A stretch of 6,675 nt of DNA from an uncultured Lachnospiraceae bacterium. Lineage in GTDB: Bacteria; Bacillota; Clostridia; Lachnospirales; Lachnospiraceae. The position numbers and the translations under genes are program-made. The stretch spans positions 1 through 6,675 of the forward strand of contig CAJTMC010000092.1 of NCBI GenBank assembly GCA_910577115.1, read 5' to 3'. Shown piece by piece: positions 6,114-6,675 of this stretch. The first letter of the stretch is position 1. Each line of letters begins with the position of its first letter. A model generated the notes under the pieces. The model was not told the DNA's origin. It made no database searches and worked only from the letters and a program-made list of their open reading frames with translations.

Positions 6114-6364
6114 TTACATAGGCGGCGCATACCGCCTAAATTCCACAGCACTACCGTCATTGTCGCATCCATCTCAAGCAGGGTTAATGTTAAGCCGAAG
6201 CTGCCCACCCACTACTTTATCAACGCTGAGTGCGGCTTGCAGCTCCCTTCCCTCGTGCTTCTTGAGCAGCTCCGCCCGGTCAGCAAACAGCGGCCTGAGG
6301 GGTAATCGGGCGGCTGGACAAAAAACATATCCGTGGTATAAACCATGCATAGTATCTTTTTCAT
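6114..6364 (-). pseudogene. Degraded minus-strand gene fragment with probable frameshift
   Basis: On the minus strand an ATG at 6364-6362 follows GGGGTGAGGGCAC, a plausible ribosome binding site. It opens a 50-codon frame starting MKKILCMVYTTDMFFVQPP that ends at 6212. In a neighbouring minus frame, AELLKKHEGRELQAALSVDK and VVGGQLRLNINPA end at a TGA at 6176-6174. That second frame reads on past the TGA as DGCDNDGSAVEFRRYAPPM to a TAA at 6116-6114. The first half of one frame and the second half of the other look like natural protein, which suggests one short ancestral gene broken by a frameshift near 6270-6290 and perhaps a nonsense change at 6175. I do not recognise the family. The higher G+C than the transporter genes fits a foreign origin. 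Confidence 0.3.
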
Positions 6365-6405
6365 GTGCCCTCACCCCCAATATTGATTTACCACAAGCAT
6401 AAACT

Positions 6406-6424
6406 ACAAATGTTACACAAATGT
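6406..6424. repeat. Two ACAAATGT boxes one helical turn apart (possible operator)
   Basis: ACAAATGT occurs at 6406-6413 and again at 6417-6424, with starts 11 bases apart. Each box has the dyad form ACA-NN-TGT. Paired dyads one turn apart, built on TACA/TGTA, are characteristic of BlaI/MecI-family repressor operators. That link rests on motif resemblance only. TTGATT (6383-6388), 16 bases, TACAAA (6405-6410) would make a weak plus-strand promoter overlapping the first box, but no intact gene follows it on that strand. Read on the minus strand, the boxes lie 42-60 bases upstream of the remnant starting at 6364. Confidence 0.3.
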
Positions 6425-6483
6425 CCGAGGCGCCTTTGATTTCGACAGAAAAACAGGCTGAATTGTTACAACGCTCGGACATT
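6420..6483. repeat. 10-bp inverted repeat bounding a 64-bp element
   Basis: AATGTCCGAG (6420-6429) and CTCGGACATT (6474-6483) are perfect inverted copies. Allowing one bulged G, two more pairs extend inward (CG 6431-6432 with CG 6472-6473). The enclosed 44 bases show no gene. The unit could be a protein-binding site pair, a long-loop RNA stem or a very small mobile-element relic. No flanking target duplication is evident. Confidence 0.5.
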
Positions 6484-6493
6484 CCAAAAATTT

Positions 6494-6675
6494 TTATGAC
6501 AATTCCCGTATTTGATCTACCAGAGATTGTTTTTTTATCTGCCGGATTGCCAAATATGAGAAAAGCATTTGGACGGCAAGCATCAGTATAAAATAACTGA
6601 ACATTTCAACTGTCGGAAAATGATAGCTTACTTTTCCAAAAATACTCATTGCACTAAAGACGGTGCAGAGAAGAT
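6494..6675 (-). CDS. C-terminus of an FtsX/MacB-like ABC transporter permease (partial)
   Basis: The minus-strand frame enters from the right edge and ends with TAA at 6496-6494, giving the last 59 residues of a protein. The visible part holds a hydrophobic segment of about 22 residues from TVEMFSYFILMLAVQMLFSY into LAIRQI. It then ends in the basic tail KKQSLVDQIRELS. A final membrane helix followed by a short 'K..S.(V/L)(D/E).(I/L)R' tail is characteristic of FtsX-like permeases (MacB/BceB-type efflux systems and lipoprotein or antimicrobial-peptide transporters). The gene is convergent with the plus-strand operon and so belongs to a different transcription unit. Its ATPase partner is expected beyond the right edge. 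No terminator was seen just after the stop. The family call is moderate because most of the protein is missing. Confidence 0.65.
   Translation of the reverse strand, partial: LLCTVFSAMSIFGKVSYHFPTVEMFSYFILMLAVQMLFSYLAIRQIKKQSLVDQIRELS

Larger units (their letters stand above)
5765..6493. other. Long region without an intact gene: mosaic of remnants and inverted repeats
   Basis: About 730 bases separate the small plus-strand genes from the convergent minus-strand permease, and no intact gene is supported. The left part (5765-5940) is AT-rich and holds a hairpin and a terminator. The middle (about 5944-6364) is more GC-rich and holds coding-like fragments on both strands in changing frames. 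The right part (6365-6493) is AT-rich again and holds ACAAATGT boxes and an inverted repeat. No transposase, integrase, relaxase, tRNA or CRISPR repeat was seen. Changes in composition and direction over short distances suggest past insertion and decay. Confidence 0.5.

Noticed and set aside
5944..6402. A single 152-residue plus-strand protein
   Set aside because: Only the first 45 or so codons look natural. The remainder is Ser/Leu/Pro-rich low-order sequence that reads as the antisense of minus-strand fragments, and there is no ribosome binding site.
6174..6482. A 102-residue minus-strand protein starting at 6482
   Set aside because: The start lies inside the inverted repeat with no ribosome binding site, and the first 45 residues show no protein-like pattern. 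Only the C-terminal part looks coding, and it is treated as part of a frameshifted remnant.
1..6675. CRISPR array, tRNA or rRNA genes, transposase or integrase
   Set aside because: No regularly spaced repeats, no cloverleaf or CCA-ending sequence, and no recognisable recombinase motif were seen on either strand.

Overview
The window looks like DNA from a low-GC Firmicute, most likely a gut Clostridia (Lachnospiraceae or Ruminococcaceae type). The basis is AT-rich coding sequence, strong AGGAGG-type ribosome binding sites, tight ATGA-type gene overlaps, and an ABC transporter with propeller-type extracytoplasmic partners. This placement is inference from style, not from a marker gene.

Positions 1-5226 hold a compact plus-strand operon. 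It starts with the 3' part of a gene for a beta-propeller-like protein that runs off the left edge. An ABC ATPase with all canonical motifs follows, then an ABC-2-type permease. The last gene is unusual: a second ABC-2-type permease of about 367 residues continues in frame through a complete lipoprotein-type signal sequence (lipobox Cys392) into a TolB/DUF5050-like beta-propeller. The two permeases share the motif E-x3-QMDxLxLT after TM2 and look like diverged tandem paralogues that would form a heterodimeric channel driven by the single ATPase. Propeller domains lie at both ends of the operon, one of them covalently joined to the transporter. This suggests an exporter or sensor-exporter with extracytoplasmic recognition modules. 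The substrate cannot be read from the sequence.

Positions 5227-5764 hold two short, translationally coupled reading frames of unknown function. The second resembles the cytoplasmic N-terminus of Clostridial anti-sigma-like proteins, but it ends before any membrane segment. Its frame could be continued for 26 codons by a one-base change in an A5 run.

Positions 5765-6493 have no convincing intact gene. They hold a hairpin, a good intrinsic terminator (about 5895-5933), and a more GC-rich mosaic of degraded coding remnants on both strands. At the right end is a 10-bp inverted repeat next to two ACAAATGT boxes 11 bp apart. The mosaic looks like the edge of a decayed mobile or accessory element, although no transposase, integrase or relaxase can be identified.

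Positions 6494-6675 carry, on the minus strand, the last 59 codons of an FtsX/MacB-like ABC permease. This is a second, convergently oriented transporter whose body lies beyond the right edge.
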